Assembly: GCF_052216985.1 (NCBI RefSeq)
Contig: NZ_JBQOUY010000014.1
Span: 1-64,000 of the forward strand
Origin: Acidaminococcus fermentans_A
Lineage (GTDB): Bacteria > Bacillota > Negativicutes > Acidaminococcales > Acidaminococcaceae
Length of the DNA stretch: 64,000 nucleotides
Reading direction: 5' to 3'
The position numbers were made by a program, and so were the translations under genes. Below, piece by piece: positions 15,354 through 23,856 of the stretch (within the stretch, counting starts at the first letter, position 1; each line of letters starts with the position of its first letter). The notes below the pieces were generated by a model. It saw only the letters and a list, made by a program, of their open reading frames with translations. It had not been told where the DNA came from and did no database searches.

Positions 15354-16961
15354 ATGGAATTTGATGCGTCTGTTTATCCGTATGCTTCCCGGCGGCGGAC
15401 CATCTTCGCCCGGAAGGGCATGGTGTGCACCGGACAGCCGCTGGCGGCCCAGGCCGGGCTCCGGATGCTGCTCCAGGGAGGGAATGCGGTGGATGCAGCC
15501 CTGGCGGCGGCCATCTGCCTGACTGTGGTGGAACCGACCAGCAATGGGCTGGGCAGCGATGCCTTTGCCCTGGTCTGGACCGGCGGAAAATTGTATGGCC
15601 TGAACGGCAGCGGTCCGGCTCCTGGCCTGTTGACCCGGGAAAAAGTCCTGGCAGCTGGCTGCCAGGAGATGCCTCAGCGGGGCTGGCTGCCGGTGACGGT
15701 ACCTGGTGCGGTGGCGGCCTGGGCAGAGCTCCATCGCCGGTTCGGCCGGCTGCCTTTTGCCAAACTGTTTGCACCGGCCCTGGAATACGCCCGGGAAGGT
15801 TTCCCTGTTTCGCCTACCATCCGGAAATTGTGGAAGGCGGCGGAAGGGACTTTTGCCCCGTATAAAGAAGATCCGGCTTTTGCCGGACTGTTCGCTACCT
15901 TCTTCCCCGAAGGCCGGGCTCCGGAAGTGGGAGAGACGGTCACTCTGCCGGATCACGCCCGGACCTTGGAGATCCTTGCCCAAACCGAGGGGGAGGCGTT
16001 CTACCGGGGAGAACTGGCGGACCGGATAGACCGTTTCAGCCGGGAAACCGGGGGCTGCCTCCGGAAGGAAGATCTGGCGGCTTATCGGGCAGAGTGGGTA
16101 ACTCCGCTCCATGTGGACTACCGGGGCTATGATGTCTGGGAGATCCCCCCCAACGGCCACGGGATCACAGCGCTGATGGCCCTGAACATCATGCAGGGAT
16201 TCCAGCTGGACCGGCGGGAAACCGTAGACAGCTGGCACAAACAGATCGAAGCCATGAAACTGGCCTTTTCTGATGCCCAGCACTATGTAGCCGATCCCCG
16301 GTTCATGCATACCCGGGTGGAAGATATGCTGAGTCCGGCCTATGCGGACCAGCGCCGGAGCCTGATCGGGGAACAGGCACTGACACCCCATTGGGGCAAG
16401 CCCTTCAGTGGCGGCACTGTATACCTGTGTGCGGCCGACGGGGAGGGAAATATGATTTCCTTCATCCAGAGCAATTTCCGAGGCTTCGGCTCCGGTATCG
16501 TGATCCCTGGTACAGGGATCGCCCTTAATGACCGGGGGAATAATTTCAGCCTGGATCCTGCCATGGACAACTGCCTGGCTCCCGGCAAGAAACCCTACCA
16601 CACCATCATCCCTGGCTTCCTGACGAAAGATGGGAAAGCCGTAGGGCCTTTTGGGGTCATGGGCGGCTTCATGCAGCCCCAGGGCCATCTCCAGGTACTT
16701 CTGAATACCCTGGATTTCCATATGAATCCCCAGGCTGCCCTGGATGCACCCCGGTGGCAGTGGATCGAAGGGAAGAAGGTGGAAATTGAAGCCCAGGCTG
16801 GAGCAGAGATCATCGAAGGGCTCCGGCAGCGAGGCCACGAAATCGTGGTGAAGGAGGACCGGACCTCTTTCGGCCGGGGACAGATCATCTGGCGCCGGGA
16901 CGACGGGACCCTGGTAGGGGCGACGGAGCCCAGGACGGATGGGACGGTGGCGGCTTACTGA
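15354..16961 (+). CDS. ggt: Gamma-glutamyltransferase (Ntn-hydrolase)
   Basis: A 535-residue member of the gamma-glutamyltranspeptidase family. The predicted autocleavage and nucleophile residue is Thr355 in FSGGTVYLC, followed by DGEGNMISFIQSN, and later the substrate segment GTGIALNDRGNNFSLDP. The N-terminal half contains GGNAVDAALAAA (near residue 43). No signal peptide is visible, so it is probably cytosolic, unlike secreted E. coli Ggt. It would release glutamate from gamma-glutamyl compounds such as glutathione, feeding glutamate fermentation. The ATG follows AGGAGGTG. Repeat copy C lies directly after the stop. Confidence 0.9.
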   Translation: MEFDASVYPYASRRRTIFARKGMVCTGQPLAAQAGLRMLLQGGNAVDAALAAAICLTVVEPTSNGLGSDAFALVWTGGKLYGLNGSGPAPGLLTREKVLAAGCQEMPQRGWLPVTVPGAVAAWAELHRRFGRLPFAKLFAPALEYAREGFPVSPTIRKLWKAAEGTFAPYKEDPAFAGLFATFFPEGRAPEVGETVTLPDHARTLEILAQTEGEAFYRGELADRIDRFSRETGGCLRKEDLAAYRAEWVTPLHVDYRGYDVWEIPPNGHGITALMALNIMQGFQLDRRETVDSWHKQIEAMKLAFSDAQHYVADPRFMHTRVEDMLSPAYADQRRSLIGEQALTPHWGKPFSGGTVYLCAADGEGNMISFIQSNFRGFGSGIVIPGTGIALNDRGNNFSLDPAMDNCLAPGKKPYHTIIPGFLTKDGKAVGPFGVMGGFMQPQGHLQVLLNTLDFHMNPQAALDAPRWQWIEGKKVEIEAQAGAEIIEGLRQRGHEIVVKEDRTSFGRGQIIWRRDDGTLVGATEPRTDGTVAAY

Positions 16962-16963
16962 TT

Positions 16964-17106
16964 GCTAACGGATAACCCAGGCACACGATATGGGCCCATC
17001 TGCTTTGTCAGCGGGGATTTTTGAAAGCGGCATGTACCTTTTAGTACTATGCCCCATTCGAAAATTTCCGCTTTCGTGCATCTGGGCACATCTCGTGCGC
17101 CTGGCG
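16964..17106. repeat. Large palindromic repeat, copy C
   Basis: It has the same architecture as copy B: GCTAACGGATAACCC flank, CCAGGCACACGATATGGGCC, ATCTGCTTTGTCAGCGG, GCATGTACC, then the returning arm through GTACTATGCCCC, AAAATTTCCGC, GTGCATCTGGGCAC and GTGCGCCTGG. It begins within a few bases of the ggt stop. Confidence 0.88.
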
Positions 17107-17147
17107 GAAACCAACAAGGAGTTGCTGCTATTGACAACACCTTCTTG

Positions 17148-17176
17148 TTGACATTCCGTTGCAATGGCTGTATAAT
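17148..17176 (+). promoter_or_regulatory. Perfect consensus promoter for the antitoxin-like gene
   Basis: TTGACA (17148-17153) and TATAAT (17171-17176) have the ideal 17-base spacer. A second TTGACA lies at 17131-17136. Confidence 0.85.
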
Positions 17177-17208
17177 GCAAAACATCACAGCTAGAGGGGT
17201 TGATGGAT

Positions 17209-17421
17209 ATGGCATCGGTAAATGTAAATATCCGTATGGATGCGGAACTGAAAAAAGAATTCGAATCATTCTGCAGCAATGTGGGAATGAATATGACCAC
17301 TGCATTCACCATTTTTGCCCGACGGACGGTCCGGGAGAACCGGATCCCTTTCGAAGTATCGGCTGACTGCCGGAGAGAGGACAGCCGACAGGCTGCGGCT
17401 GAAGTCGGAGAAGGTCTGTAA
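17209..17421 (+). CDS. RelB/DinJ-family antitoxin, no toxin partner visible
   Basis: A 70-residue protein beginning MASVNVNIRMDAELKKEFE, the ribbon-helix-helix DNA-binding N-terminus of RelB/DinJ antitoxins, followed by GMNMTTAFTIFARRTVRENRIPFEV, the family core. The tail is short and charged. I prefer the ATG at 17209, 9 bases after AGAGGGG; the ATG at 17203 is also possible. No RelE/YafQ toxin follows: a terminator starts 8 bases downstream. It is therefore an orphan antitoxin or a stand-alone regulator, expressed from a consensus promoter. Confidence 0.8.
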   Translation: MASVNVNIRMDAELKKEFESFCSNVGMNMTTAFTIFARRTVRENRIPFEVSADCRREDSRQAAAEVGEGL

Positions 17422-17428
17422 GGAAGAC

Positions 17429-17476
17429 GAAATGGAGGGAGTGTTGCACTGGATGTGCAACACTCCCTCCATTTCC
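17429..17476. terminator. Bidirectional terminator between antitoxin and malY
   Basis: The long stem GAAATGGAGGGAGTGTTGCA / TGCAACACTCCCTCCATTTC serves the converging genes. It has the GTTGCA core. Confidence 0.85.
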
Positions 17477-17493
17477 TTAGATAGCCATGTGTG

Positions 17494-18690
17494 CTATTTG
17501 TTGTTTTCAGCTTGCAGATCATTGACTGCGGCCACGATTTTATCGAGTCCTTCTTTTAGGAAGGAACGCGGACAGGCAACCGTCATCCTGAAATACCCGC
17601 TGCCTCCTTGACCAAAAACACGGCCATCTTCAATAAGGACTTTGTGCTTTTTTATCATCAATTCAAAGAGCCGCTCAGGGTCGCCGTATGCTCCCAAATG
17701 AATCCAAGCAAGGAAGGTCCCTTCTGGTTTCTTATAATTTGCCAGAGGCAAGTGTTTTTGGAGATACTCGACCAGAAAATCGAAATTTCCTTCGATGTAT
17801 TCCATGACTTCATCGACCCATCCGTCACATTTGTTATAGGCAGTTTCTGTCAGTACCATATCAAGAGGCGGTGCGAAACTGATATAATGTTTCAGCCGTG
17901 TTTCATGATACCAAATCTTTCTCAGTTCTTCATCCCGGATAATGATTTGGGAAATGGGGACACCTCCGACATTGAACGTTTTCCCTAAAGCTACAGCTGT
18001 AATGACCTTAGGGTAATCGGTAACTGTCATAGTAGGATGATGTGTCACATCCTTTCTCGTTGCATCACAGTGCAATTCATCAGAGAAAAGAAGGACATTG
18101 TACTTTTGGCAGAGGTCAGCCACATTTTTAATTTCTTCTTCTGTCCATACACGGCCTACGGGATTATGTGGTGAGCAAAGAATCATCATGGTATTTCTAG
18201 GATCTTTGATTTTATCGGCCAGATCATCGAAATCCATACTATAGTTTTCATTTTCATTGATCAGCTGGTTGTTAACAACTTTGCGGCCATTTCCTTCAAT
18301 CAATTCAGCGAAGGGATAGAAAACGGGTTCTTGAATGATTATGCCATCACCTTCTTTTGTGAAAGCCCGGATGGCAAATCCAAGTGCAGGTAGGGTACCA
18401 GGAGAGTAGAATATAGAGCGTCTTTCGATATCCCAGTTAAAACGTCTCTTATACCATCCCTGGACGGATTCAAAATAGCGGCTGCCAGGCATGGAATGCC
18501 CTAAGAAGCCCTGTTTGATCCGGTTAATCAATGCCTCCTGGATTTCTTTGGCTACCGGGAATTCCATATCGGACAGCCATAATGGCTGGGCATCCTTAGG
18601 GACACGGGGATCGACGAAATCCATGAAATCCCACTTTACACAATCGGTCCCTCTTCTGTCATGCAATTCATCAAGATTCAATTTGCCCAT
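17494..18690 (-). CDS. MalY/PatB-type PLP-dependent C-S lyase or aminotransferase
   Basis: A 398-residue fold-type I PLP enzyme of the MalY/PatB group, which cleaves cystathionine and related thioethers to a thiol, pyruvate and ammonia. Landmarks are WLSDMEFPV near the N-terminus, CSPHNPVGRVW (near 167), SDELHCD (near 201), the PLP Lys in ALGKTFNVGG (near 237), and the Arg in FRMTVACPR near the C-terminus. The start is the ATG at 18690 after AGGAGG; ten extra upstream codons include that site. It lies 13 bases after the AGCS symporter gene, so the pair forms an operon for importing and cleaving an amino acid. Confidence 0.88.
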   Translation of the reverse strand: MGKLNLDELHDRRGTDCVKWDFMDFVDPRVPKDAQPLWLSDMEFPVAKEIQEALINRIKQGFLGHSMPGSRYFESVQGWYKRRFNWDIERRSIFYSPGTLPALGFAIRAFTKEGDGIIIQEPVFYPFAELIEGNGRKVVNNQLINENENYSMDFDDLADKIKDPRNTMMILCSPHNPVGRVWTEEEIKNVADLCQKYNVLLFSDELHCDATRKDVTHHPTMTVTDYPKVITAVALGKTFNVGGVPISQIIIRDEELRKIWYHETRLKHYISFAPPLDMVLTETAYNKCDGWVDEVMEYIEGNFDFLVEYLQKHLPLANYKKPEGTFLAWIHLGAYGDPERLFELMIKKHKVLIEDGRVFGQGGSGYFRMTVACPRSFLKEGLDKIVAAVNDLQAENNK

Positions 18691-18703
18691 ACTTGGTTCC
18701 TCC

Positions 18704-20197
18704 TCATGATTTTTTTGCAAAAGCTTTCTGGTAGGCAGATAACTCTTCAGGATAATCTTCTTTTATAATTTGGTTCCAATACTCAGCACCCTTGATGCCA
18801 CATCTTTCCGGAATAAAAACCGGTTCAATGCCTTTCGCAAGCTGTCGCTCATAGTCGCGAAGGGTAGCGACACCTGGTTTATACAGAAAAGCAAGACAGG
18901 CAAGGTTTACGAGAGAGAGCAGGCCGCAAAGTGCTGAAGCCATATTCCATATTAATGTGGAATGGACCAATGGACCGACAAATCCAAGTGCGACAGTAGC
19001 GGCATTGATAGCGATATTGACGGCTTTTACAATGGGTTTATCTAAGCGATCACTGAAAAAATAGTAGTAAATCCGAGACAGATACATGGAATAGGCCATG
19101 ATGGTCGTAAAAGTGAAGAGCCCCATGGCAGCTGTTATGAAAAAGGAACCGAACCCTTGGACGGTTGAATTGATAGCCTCTGTGACGAAGACATCGTAGC
19201 CTCCCTGGATATGCTGCACGACATAACTGCCATCACCCGATACGACACTATAACTTTCCGTCACGAGGATCATGAGAGAAGTGGCCAAGCAAATACAGAG
19301 AGAAATAAAGACAGAAAAGACCTGAGATAAACCCGCGCGTGCGGGATGGGATACGTCGGCACATCCTGCCACCCAAGCTCCTGTACCAAGACCTGCTTCG
19401 TTCGAAAACACACCTCTGCGGACACCCCATGATATAGATGTTCCCACCATTCCGCCAAAAACTGCATGAGTACTGAACGCAGATGATACAATCAATGAAA
19501 GTACATACGGCACATGAGAAAGATTGATTAAAATAAGTAGGAGTGCAACTCCTACGTACGCAATGGACATAAAAGGTACTACTTTGTCAGCAACGCTGGC
19601 AATGACCTTTGAACCTCCAAATATCACAAAGACCAGGAGGAGTGTATATCCTATTGCGACTGTGAGTGGGGACACATCATAACTGGTCGTTACGATGGAA
19701 CTGAATGCATTTGTCTGCACGCCTGCGAAGATGATCAAAAAAACGACACTGACAAAACCATAGAATCCCGCCATCCAGGAAGAGCCAAGGCCTTTTTCCA
19801 TGTAAAAGGAAGGGCCACCGGCATATTCACCATTGACACGGCGTTTCCATATCTGGGCTAAGGCTGATTCAATGTAAGCAGAGGCGGAACAGACAATGGC
19901 CATCGCACACATCCAGAAAACAGCACCCGGCCCCCCAAACATAATGGCACTAGCAGTCCCTGTTATATTGCCTGTTCCAACCCTTCCCCCAATAGCGATA
20001 GACAACGCCTGAAAAGGGGTCAGCCCGGCCTTTCCCTTTTTATTGCGGAAAGAACAGCGGACCATTTCCTTAAAGAGTCGTATCTGAGGAAACTTTAAGG
20101 CAATAGAAAATAAAAGGCCGCAGCCCAGGGAAAATATGACCAACGTAGGTCCCCAGGCAAAATTATCAACCGCAGTGATCAATTCATCAAAAGTCAC
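18704..20197 (-). CDS. AGCS-family sodium:alanine/glycine-type symporter
   Basis: A 497-residue polytopic membrane protein with about ten hydrophobic segments and AGCS motifs: GGRVGTGNITGTASAI (near residue 70), GGPGAVFWM, and RRGVFSNEAGLGTGAWVAG (near 265). It imports a small neutral amino acid with sodium. It starts at a GTG (20197) with AAAGGATG about 10 bases upstream. It is the first gene of an operon with the C-S lyase. With that enzyme downstream, the substrate may be a sulfur amino acid or alanine-like compound, which is inference. Confidence 0.93.
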   Translation of the reverse strand: MTFDELITAVDNFAWGPTLVIFSLGCGLLFSIALKFPQIRLFKEMVRCSFRNKKGKAGLTPFQALSIAIGGRVGTGNITGTASAIMFGGPGAVFWMCAMAIVCSASAYIESALAQIWKRRVNGEYAGGPSFYMEKGLGSSWMAGFYGFVSVVFLIIFAGVQTNAFSSIVTTSYDVSPLTVAIGYTLLLVFVIFGGSKVIASVADKVVPFMSIAYVGVALLLILINLSHVPYVLSLIVSSAFSTHAVFGGMVGTSISWGVRRGVFSNEAGLGTGAWVAGCADVSHPARAGLSQVFSVFISLCICLATSLMILVTESYSVVSGDGSYVVQHIQGGYDVFVTEAINSTVQGFGSFFITAAMGLFTFTTIMAYSMYLSRIYYYFFSDRLDKPIVKAVNIAINAATVALGFVGPLVHSTLIWNMASALCGLLSLVNLACLAFLYKPGVATLRDYERQLAKGIEPVFIPERCGIKGAEYWNQIIKEDYPEELSAYQKAFAKKS

Positions 20198-20299
20198 GAT
20201 AGACTCATCCTTTCTCGGTATCTTTTACGATGAAGCTGCATGGAGGTTGAAAAAAAACAGCAGATAGGATATCCTGATGAGAGAACAAGTAGCAATATA

Positions 20300-20352
20300 T
20301 TGACATGCCAAATGCTAATATAATAATACGCTTCGTGTTATTATATTGTCAA
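20300..20352. promoter_or_regulatory. Divergent promoters with central inverted repeat (likely operator)
   Basis: The forward TTGACA (20300-20305) and the reverse-strand TTGACA (complement of 20347-20352) face each other. Between them lies the inverted repeat AATATAATAATACG-CTTCG-TGTTATTATATT (about 20317-20346), which contains both candidate -10 regions. A regulator bound here would control the symporter/lyase operon and the XRE gene together. Confidence 0.6.
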
Positions 20353-20366
20353 GGAGGTTTTTTATA

Positions 20367-20915
20367 TTGGACACTATCAACTTGATCGTATCCAAAAATA
20401 TTCGCAGGATCCGTAATGAAAAAAGTATCAGCCTAGAGGAGCTTTCCAAAATCAGCGGCGTTAGCAAATCTATGCTGGCTCAAATTGAACGAGGTAAAGG
20501 AAATCCGTCGCTGTCCACGCTTTGGAAGATTGCCAATGGTCTCATGGTTCCCTTTAACACGCTTGTGACACGGCCTCACTTGCCTTATGAAGTTGTGAAA
20601 TTAGCGGATATCGATCCCATCATAGGTGATGCAGGGGTCAGGAACTATGTTATTTTTCCTGGGGATGGCTCCCAGCGTTTCAGTGTCTATTACATGGATA
20701 TAGATCCTGGGGCTCAGTGGGAGTCTGAGATGCATATGCGGGGGACCATTGAGTTTATCACCGTATTCTCTGGGGCGTTGGAACTGGAAATAGAACATGA
20801 AAGCTTTCGCCTTTGTGAAGGGGAAAGCATCCGTTTTAAAGCAGATGTCCGTCATGCCTATAGGAATATCAGTGATAGCCGTCTCATCTTTCACAACATC
20901 CTTTACAACCCATAA
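20367..20915 (+). CDS. XRE-cupin transcriptional regulator
   Basis: A 182-residue two-domain regulator. An N-terminal Cro/CI helix-turn-helix lies at residues 7-62 (SLEELSKISGVSKSMLAQIERG), and a C-terminal cupin domain at about 105-180 (GAQWESEMHMRGTIEFITVFSG, then LCEGESIRFKADVRHAY) would sense a small ligand. The start is a TTG at 20367, 9 bases after AGGAGG; no ATG fits the site. It is divergent from the AGCS/MalY operon and separated from it by an inverted repeat, so it probably regulates that operon and itself. Confidence 0.88.
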   Translation: MDTINLIVSKNIRRIRNEKSISLEELSKISGVSKSMLAQIERGKGNPSLSTLWKIANGLMVPFNTLVTRPHLPYEVVKLADIDPIIGDAGVRNYVIFPGDGSQRFSVYYMDIDPGAQWESEMHMRGTIEFITVFSGALELEIEHESFRLCEGESIRFKADVRHAYRNISDSRLIFHNILYNP

Positions 20916-21156
20916 GCAGCCGAAACCGATTAAAGGGTATCGCAGGATCTCTGTGGTAGACCTTTCCAGATAGTTATTATGACTTCTATAAGTTATTTCT
21001 GCTCAAATGAAAAACGGTAAATTTTGCTGTTATTCCAACAAAGTTTGATCTGACACCCAGCTGGATGTCAGGAACGGCCGGCTGAACGCCCTGGTGGAAC
21101 AATTGAGGGTGAGGAAGTGACGGAATCTCCTGTTCCTCGATCCCCTACATCTGTGC
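20916..21156. other. Intergenic region with possible coding remnant
   Basis: No intact gene is seen. Around 21055-21120 a short frame reads QLDVRNGRLNALVEQLRVRK then stop, bounded upstream by a stop codon. It could be the last codons of a decayed gene. Nothing else here supports a function. Confidence 0.3.
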
Positions 21157-21162
21157 TATAAT
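21154..21162 (+). promoter_or_regulatory. Extended -10 promoter for the PacL-like/P-ATPase operon
   Basis: TGCTATAAT is a perfect -10 with the TGn extension. The leader to the start codon is long (about 195 bases) and without an obvious riboswitch. Confidence 0.5.
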
Positions 21163-21363
21163 ATTCTATTATCCCGGTTGATACTGGAGTAAGGTACCTG
21201 AGATCTGATTTGAATGCGGCTTCTGGGACGTGGTATTAGGCCGTTCCGGGAGATCGGGCGCTCTGCCGTACTCATGTGAAACAGCTTCCTAATGTGCGAA
21301 ATGATCCGGGACAAATACACAGAGACCCGCAGATTCTGTGGGCCGAGAAGGGAGCCATGTGTC

Positions 21364-21657
21364 ATGGAAAGAGAAGATTGGATTAAAACGGGTTTGGTTG
21401 CTGGGGGCGCTGTCCTGGGACTTCTGGGTGAACGGGTGGTGAAATCCAAGCTGGTGAAAAAGGCTTTGGTGAAGACCACGGCTGCTGCTCTGCGGGTGCA
21501 GAAATGTGCTGCGGAAAGCTCTGCCTCCCTCCAGGCTCAGGCTGACGATATCGTAGCAGCGGCCAAGGAAGAAAACCAGAAGCTGGAAGAAGCAGAAGCG
21601 GCAGAAAAAGCCAAGGAAGAAGCGGCGGCTGCCGTAGTTGAAGACGAAGCGAAGTAA
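21364..21657 (+). CDS. Small single-pass membrane protein (DUF6110/PacL-like)
   Basis: A 97-residue protein with one N-terminal glycine-rich hydrophobic helix (TGLVAGGAVLGLLG, residues 8-21), a basic stretch (ERVVKSKLVKKALVK) and an Ala/Glu/Lys-rich tail ending EDEAK. It sits 32 bases upstream of a heavy-metal P-type ATPase. This recalls mycobacterial PacL (DUF1490) proteins, which scaffold and feed metal to such pumps, although the His/Asp metal motif of PacL is not present. ATG 21364 is the likely start (GGGAG upstream). The chaperone/scaffold role is inferred from topology and context. Confidence 0.6.
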   Translation: MEREDWIKTGLVAGGAVLGLLGERVVKSKLVKKALVKTTAAALRVQKCAAESSASLQAQADDIVAAAKEENQKLEEAEAAEKAKEEAAAAVVEDEAK

Positions 21658-21689
21658 GCTCTTTTCGTTGAGAAAGGAGCGGAAACGCC

Positions 21690-23804
21690 ATGAAATTTCA
21701 AATCCAACATGAAACAGCCGGCCGGCTCCGGGTCCGCTGCCTGGCTCAGGAAGGGCGGAGTGTCCGTTCCTTCAGCCTGGAACAGGGAGCGGCCATCCTG
21801 GGCGGCCTGGAACGGGTCCCCGGGATCCGGAAGGTGAAGCTGTATTCGGGAGCAGCGGGCATTGCCGTGCTGTACCGGCCCGATGATCTGGGGAAGATCC
21901 GGGAAGGGATCCTGAAGGCCTTGGCCCGGCTGAACATGAACGATCCGGACCTGCGGAAAGCCACCAAAGAAAAGGCTGGAGCCCTGATGCTGAACCGGCA
22001 GTACCGGAACCGGCTGCTCACTCTCCTGGCCCGTCACTTTGCCTGCAAGTGGTTCCTGCCACTGCCTATCCGGATGGTCCGGGGCTGGTACCATACCCTG
22101 GGCTTTATCCGGCTGGGTCTGCAATCCCTGCGCCACGGCCGGCTGGATGTGCCGGTGCTGGACGCCACGGCCATTACTGCGGCCATGCTCCAGAAGGACA
22201 TCAGTACCGCCGGTTCCGTAATGCTGCTGCTGCGGGTCGGGGAACTGCTGGAAGAATGGACCTACCAAAAATCTGTCCACGATCTGGCGGACAATATGTC
22301 CCTCCACATCGATACGGTGTGGAAAGTGGTGGATGGGACGGAAGTGGAAGTGTCCCTGTCCGATATCCAGGCTGGGGACCTGGTCAGCGTGAAGATGGGC
22401 AGTACCATCCCCCTGGATGGGGCAGTGGCCCGGGGAGATGCCATGGTGAACCAGGCGTCCATGACCGGGGAATCCCTGCCGGTGCACAAGACCCCGGGGC
22501 TTACTGTTTACGCCGGGACTGTGGTGGAAGACGGGGAAATCACCATCCGGGTGAAAGGCGGCGCCGGTTCCAACCGGTACGACCGGATCGTGCAGATGAT
22601 CCAGGATTCCGAAGTATTCAAGTCCAACCTGGAAAGCCGGGCCAACCATCTAGCGGACAGCCTGGTGCCCTGGTGCCTGGGAGGGACCCTGCTCATCTAT
22701 CTGCTGACCCGGAACCTGACCCGGGCCATGTCCATCCTGATGGTGGACTTCTCCTGTGCCCTGAAACTGTCCATGCCCCTGGCGGTGCTGTCGGCCATGC
22801 GCGAATGCAGTACCCACAAGATCACCGTCAAAGGCGGCAAATTCCTGGAAGCGGTGGCCCAGGCGGATACCATTGTCTTCGACAAGACCGGTACCCTGAC
22901 CCTGGCCAAACCCAAAGTGGCAGATGTACTTTGCTTCAGTGGGTATGACCGTGCCACCGTGCTGCGCTACGCGGCCTGTCTGGAGGAACATTTCCCCCAT
23001 TCAGTGGCCAACGCCATTGTGCGCCAGGCAGCGGAAGAAGGGCTGATCCACGAGGAAATGCACAGCAAAGTGGAATACATCGTGGCTCACGGGATCGCCT
23101 CCATGGTGGAAGGCAAACGGATTGTGATCGGGTCCGGGCACTTCATCTTCGACGACGAGAAGTGCGTGATCCCGGAAGGGGAAGAAGCCCTCTATGAAAG
23201 CCGTCCGGAGGAATATTCCCATATCTATATGGCCCTGGACGGCAAACTGGTGGCCATCCTCTGCATCCAGGACCCGCTCCGGCCGGAAGCGCCGGCGGTG
23301 CTCCAGGATCTGCGGAAAGCCGGCTTCAAGCACCTGGTGATGATGACCGGGGACAGCGAACGGACTGCCGCGGCCGTGGCGGCGAAAATCGGTGTGGATA
23401 AGTTCTATGCGGAGGTGCTGCCGGAAGACAAGGCACGGTTCGTGAAAGAAGCCAAAGCCAGCGGCCACCGGGTAGTCATGGTGGGGGACGGCATCAACGA
23501 TTCCCCGGCCCTGTCCGAAGCGGATGCCGGGGTGGCCATTGCCGAAGGGGCGGACATCGCCCGGGAGATTGCGGATATCACCGTCTCCGCCCACGACCTG
23601 CGCCAGCTGGTGGTACTGAAACAGATCAGCAATCTGCTGATGAAGCGGGTGAATTTCAACTACGATTTCGTCGTGTCCTTCAATGCAGGCCTGATCGGCC
23701 TGGGGGTGATGGGTATCCTGCCTCCGGCCACAACGGCCCTGCTCCACAACGGATCGACCATAGCCATCAGTCTCCACAGCATGACGGATCTGATGGAAGC
23801 GTGA
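21690..23804 (+). CDS. Heavy-metal P1B-type ATPase with atypical transmembrane motif
   Basis: A 704-residue metal-transporting P-type ATPase. An N-terminal HMA-like region (residues 1-85) lacks a CxxC metal motif. The actuator loop holds TGES (near 257), the phosphorylation site is DKTGTLT (Asp398), an HP-locus-like segment HFPHSVANAI lies near 432, and the hinge MVGDGINDSPAL lies near 600. The usual CPC/SPC/CPH ion-binding motif of transmembrane helix 6 reads SCALK (Cys356), without the proline. It probably exports a transition metal; the ion cannot be assigned. It is co-transcribed with the PacL-like protein. Confidence 0.85.
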   Translation: MKFQIQHETAGRLRVRCLAQEGRSVRSFSLEQGAAILGGLERVPGIRKVKLYSGAAGIAVLYRPDDLGKIREGILKALARLNMNDPDLRKATKEKAGALMLNRQYRNRLLTLLARHFACKWFLPLPIRMVRGWYHTLGFIRLGLQSLRHGRLDVPVLDATAITAAMLQKDISTAGSVMLLLRVGELLEEWTYQKSVHDLADNMSLHIDTVWKVVDGTEVEVSLSDIQAGDLVSVKMGSTIPLDGAVARGDAMVNQASMTGESLPVHKTPGLTVYAGTVVEDGEITIRVKGGAGSNRYDRIVQMIQDSEVFKSNLESRANHLADSLVPWCLGGTLLIYLLTRNLTRAMSILMVDFSCALKLSMPLAVLSAMRECSTHKITVKGGKFLEAVAQADTIVFDKTGTLTLAKPKVADVLCFSGYDRATVLRYAACLEEHFPHSVANAIVRQAAEEGLIHEEMHSKVEYIVAHGIASMVEGKRIVIGSGHFIFDDEKCVIPEGEEALYESRPEEYSHIYMALDGKLVAILCIQDPLRPEAPAVLQDLRKAGFKHLVMMTGDSERTAAAVAAKIGVDKFYAEVLPEDKARFVKEAKASGHRVVMVGDGINDSPALSEADAGVAIAEGADIAREIADITVSAHDLRQLVVLKQISNLLMKRVNFNYDFVVSFNAGLIGLGVMGILPPATTALLHNGSTIAISLHSMTDLMEA

Positions 23805-23856
23805 AAAAAGGGGCTGTGAAGAAATGGATTTTTCATTTCTTCACAGCCCCTTTCTT
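23805..23856. terminator. Bidirectional terminator
   Basis: The stem AAAGGGGCTGTGAAGAAATG / CATTTCTTCACAGCCCCTTT lies between the converging ATPase and TetR genes. Confidence 0.9.
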
